Origin: Bordetella parapertussis
GTDB taxonomy: Bacteria; Pseudomonadota; Gammaproteobacteria; Burkholderiales; Burkholderiaceae_D
DNA: 7,575 nucleotides
Assembly (NCBI GenBank): GCA_945883145.1
Contig: CAMCXB010000090.1
Coordinates: 1-7,575 of the forward strand
Direction of reading: 5' to 3'
Shown here in pieces: positions 6,553-7,575 of the stretch. Position 1 is the first letter of the stretch. The number at the start of each line of letters is the position of its first letter. Position numbers and translations under genes: made by a program. The notes below the pieces were generated by a model. It saw nothing but the letters and a program-made list of their open reading frames with translations. It made no database searches and was not told the origin of the DNA.

Positions 6553-7440
6553 ATGAGCCATCATCCATTAGCGCAACCAATTATGTTGAGTGAAGCATCG
6601 TCTGCGCATTTTTTTACCAGTCCTGAGTCAAATCATCATTTTTATACTGACACGGTATTACAAAATCGCTGGTTAATCGCCGCGATTGCGATGACGATTA
6701 CCTTAATCGGGATCATCATTGCCTATAGCGTGCAACCTATCTATGAAGCTAGTTTATTAATTCATGTAGAAGAAAAAGGACAGCGTGAACCAAAAAATAT
6801 TTTAGGTGAAGCGGGTTCTATGTTGGATTTAAAAACACCGGCTACCGCAGAAATTGAATTATTGCGCTCTCGCATGGTGATTGCACGAGCGATTGATGAA
6901 TTAGCCAGCGCGATTCAAGTTGAACCAGTGCGCTTGCCATGGATAGGAAGTTGGGTAGCGAATCGTCATCTAGAGAATTATTTTCCTGAATTACAAGGAC
7001 TAGGCGCTTATGCATGGGGTGATGAAAAATTAAGCATTAAAAAATTTGATGTACCTGCTTTATTAGAAAACCAAACATTTATATTTGAAGTGCAAAAAGA
7101 CCACAGCATCAAAGTGAGTGAGCCTGAAAATGGCATGCAGTTTGAAACATCTGGCACGGAGATGAATACCTTTCTCAGTGAATATGGTCCGATTACCTTG
7201 CAACTTGGTCAGCCTGTTATCTATACAGGTACAAAATTTTATGTTACAAAAAATTCTAAGCTGACACTAATAGAAAACATACAAAAATCATTAACGGTTG
7301 CTGAGATTGGAAAGCAGTCAGGTGTGATTAGTGCTGTTTTAAAAGGCGAGAATGCCAGTGATGTCTATCGTATGTTGTCAGAAATTGGTAGGCAATATAT
7401 GGCGCAAAATGCTGAGAGACGTACTGATGATCTGACTTGA
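6553..7440 (+). CDS. wzc: N-terminal fragment of Wzc-type polysaccharide co-polymerase/tyrosine kinase, truncated by an IS
   Basis: The frame encodes 295 residues, against roughly 720 or more in intact Wzc proteins. TM1 is at about 40-60 (WLIAAIAMTITLIGIIIAYSV). The Wzz-type periplasmic domain follows: YEASLLIHVEEKGQ, then LGEAGSMLDLKTPATAEIELLRSRMVIARAIDEL, and late in the fragment SLTVAEIGKQSGVISAVLKGENASDVYRMLSEIGRQYMAQNAERR. In relatives this last helix continues into a long coiled coil, a second membrane segment, the BY-kinase Walker motifs and a Tyr-rich tail. Here it breaks after Thr291 with D-D-L-T-stop, which appears to come from the end of an inserted IS. Intact Wzc controls polymerisation and export with Wza. 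The fragment lacks kinase and TM2 and is probably non-functional or altered. The ATG at 6553 has AGGA 5 bases upstream; a TTG at 6487 would overlap the wza end and lacks such a site. The distal part of the gene should lie beyond the IS, outside the window. Confidence 0.85.
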   Translation: MSHHPLAQPIMLSEASSAHFFTSPESNHHFYTDTVLQNRWLIAAIAMTITLIGIIIAYSVQPIYEASLLIHVEEKGQREPKNILGEAGSMLDLKTPATAEIELLRSRMVIARAIDELASAIQVEPVRLPWIGSWVANRHLENYFPELQGLGAYAWGDEKLSIKKFDVPALLENQTFIFEVQKDHSIKVSEPENGMQFETSGTEMNTFLSEYGPITLQLGQPVIYTGTKFYVTKNSKLTLIENIQKSLTVAEIGKQSGVISAVLKGENASDVYRMLSEIGRQYMAQNAERRTDDLT

Positions 7441-7461
7441 TTTTTAGTGCCACTTTATAAG
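7432..7461 (+). promoter_or_regulatory. candidate promoter of the IS transposase genes
   Basis: CTGACT (7432-7437) resembles a -35 box with four of six matches, and TATAAG (7456-7461) a -10 box with five of six, separated by 18 bases. A start near 7468 would give a leader of about 35 bases to the orfA ATG. The -35 lies within the presumed terminal repeat, a common arrangement in IS3-family elements. Confidence 0.35.
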
Positions 7462-7502
7462 AGAGAAATTTTGTTAATCTGTCTTAGAAAGGAGTACTTC
7501 GT

Positions 7503-7575
7503 ATGCCTAAAGGTCAACGTCTTAAACCAGAACAAATCGTCACACTTCTTCGCCAAATCGATGTCCTAACCGTCA
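7503..7575 (+). CDS. IS3-family transposase OrfA, N-terminus (partial)
   Basis: The first 24 codons are visible before the window ends; they begin MPKGQRLKPEQIVTLLRQID and continue VLTV. This is the typical start of the small OrfA protein of IS3-family elements, in which a helix with EQI-x-LLRQ-(I/V) opens an HTH domain that binds the terminal repeats. In these elements a -1 frameshift normally joins OrfA to the DDE-integrase OrfB, which would lie downstream outside the window. The start is well supported by AAAGGAG 8 bases upstream of the ATG. The subgroup is uncertain; the N-terminus looks like those of IS407/IS51-type elements. Confidence 0.82.
   Translation, partial: MPKGQRLKPEQIVTLLRQIDVLTV

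Larger units (their letters stand above)
7426..7575 (+). mobile_element. left end of an IS3-family insertion sequence (partial)
   Basis: The wzc reading frame loses family similarity at about 7425. From here a short non-coding leader runs into an IS3-type orfA. A terminal repeat beginning TGATCTGACTTG at 7428 is a likely left end, since IS3-family ends commonly begin with TG, but the exact boundary (7425-7428) is inferred. The right end, the second inverted repeat and the target duplication lie outside the window and cannot be checked. Confidence 0.7.

Noticed and set aside
1..7575. CRISPR array, tRNA, rRNA, toxin-antitoxin or defence island
   Set aside because: I saw no regularly spaced repeats, no cloverleaf or rRNA sequence, and no second small gene pairing with the XRE-type protein. 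Its neighbour is a response regulator, so a toxin-antitoxin reading is not supported.

Overview
The window looks like chromosomal DNA of a Gram-negative proteobacterium. It encodes an outer-membrane Wza-type lipoprotein with a clear lipobox, a Wzc/Wzz-type inner-membrane polysaccharide co-polymerase, a DksA/TraR-type zinc-finger RNA polymerase effector, a FixJ/NarL-type response regulator and a YbbP-type permease. By eye the coding DNA is moderately AT-rich, with many TTA and ATT codons, and the intergenic DNA is clearly more AT-rich. Beta- or Gammaproteobacteria is my inference from the gene families; I cannot name a genus.

Layout. Positions 1-131 are the edge of the window and hold at most the last residues of an unidentified upstream gene. 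From 132 to 1811 three genes are read on the minus strand. In transcription order they are a 97-residue protein of unknown function, a FixJ-like two-component response regulator, and a small XRE-type DNA-binding protein whose upstream region contains two inverted repeats. A gene-free AT-rich stretch of about 390 bases (1812-2201) separates this block from the plus-strand genes. Those begin with a short DksA/TraR-family protein that ends at a good intrinsic terminator, followed by a 10-TM FtsX/MacB-type ABC permease (YbbP family) without its usual ATPase partner next door. A 113-base gap with a strong hairpin comes next, and then a polysaccharide-export operon begins: wza-like outer-membrane channel, then wzc-like tyrosine autokinase/co-polymerase.

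The most informative event is at the right edge. The wzc-like reading frame is intact through its Wzz domain and then stops after about 291 native residues, in the middle of a conserved helix. Within 80 bases there is a well-formed ribosome binding site and the start of an IS3-family OrfA transposase. An insertion sequence has therefore most likely landed in wzc, removing the second membrane segment, the BY-kinase domain and the tyrosine tail, and it probably affects the downstream capsule/exopolysaccharide genes as well.

The Wza- and Wzc-type proteins would together assemble and export a high-molecular-weight polysaccharide. The neighbouring regulators (FixJ-like, XRE-like, DksA-like) could plausibly act on surface or stress genes, but nothing in the sequence links them directly to the operon. 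I found no CRISPR array, tRNA, rRNA or convincing new defence system.
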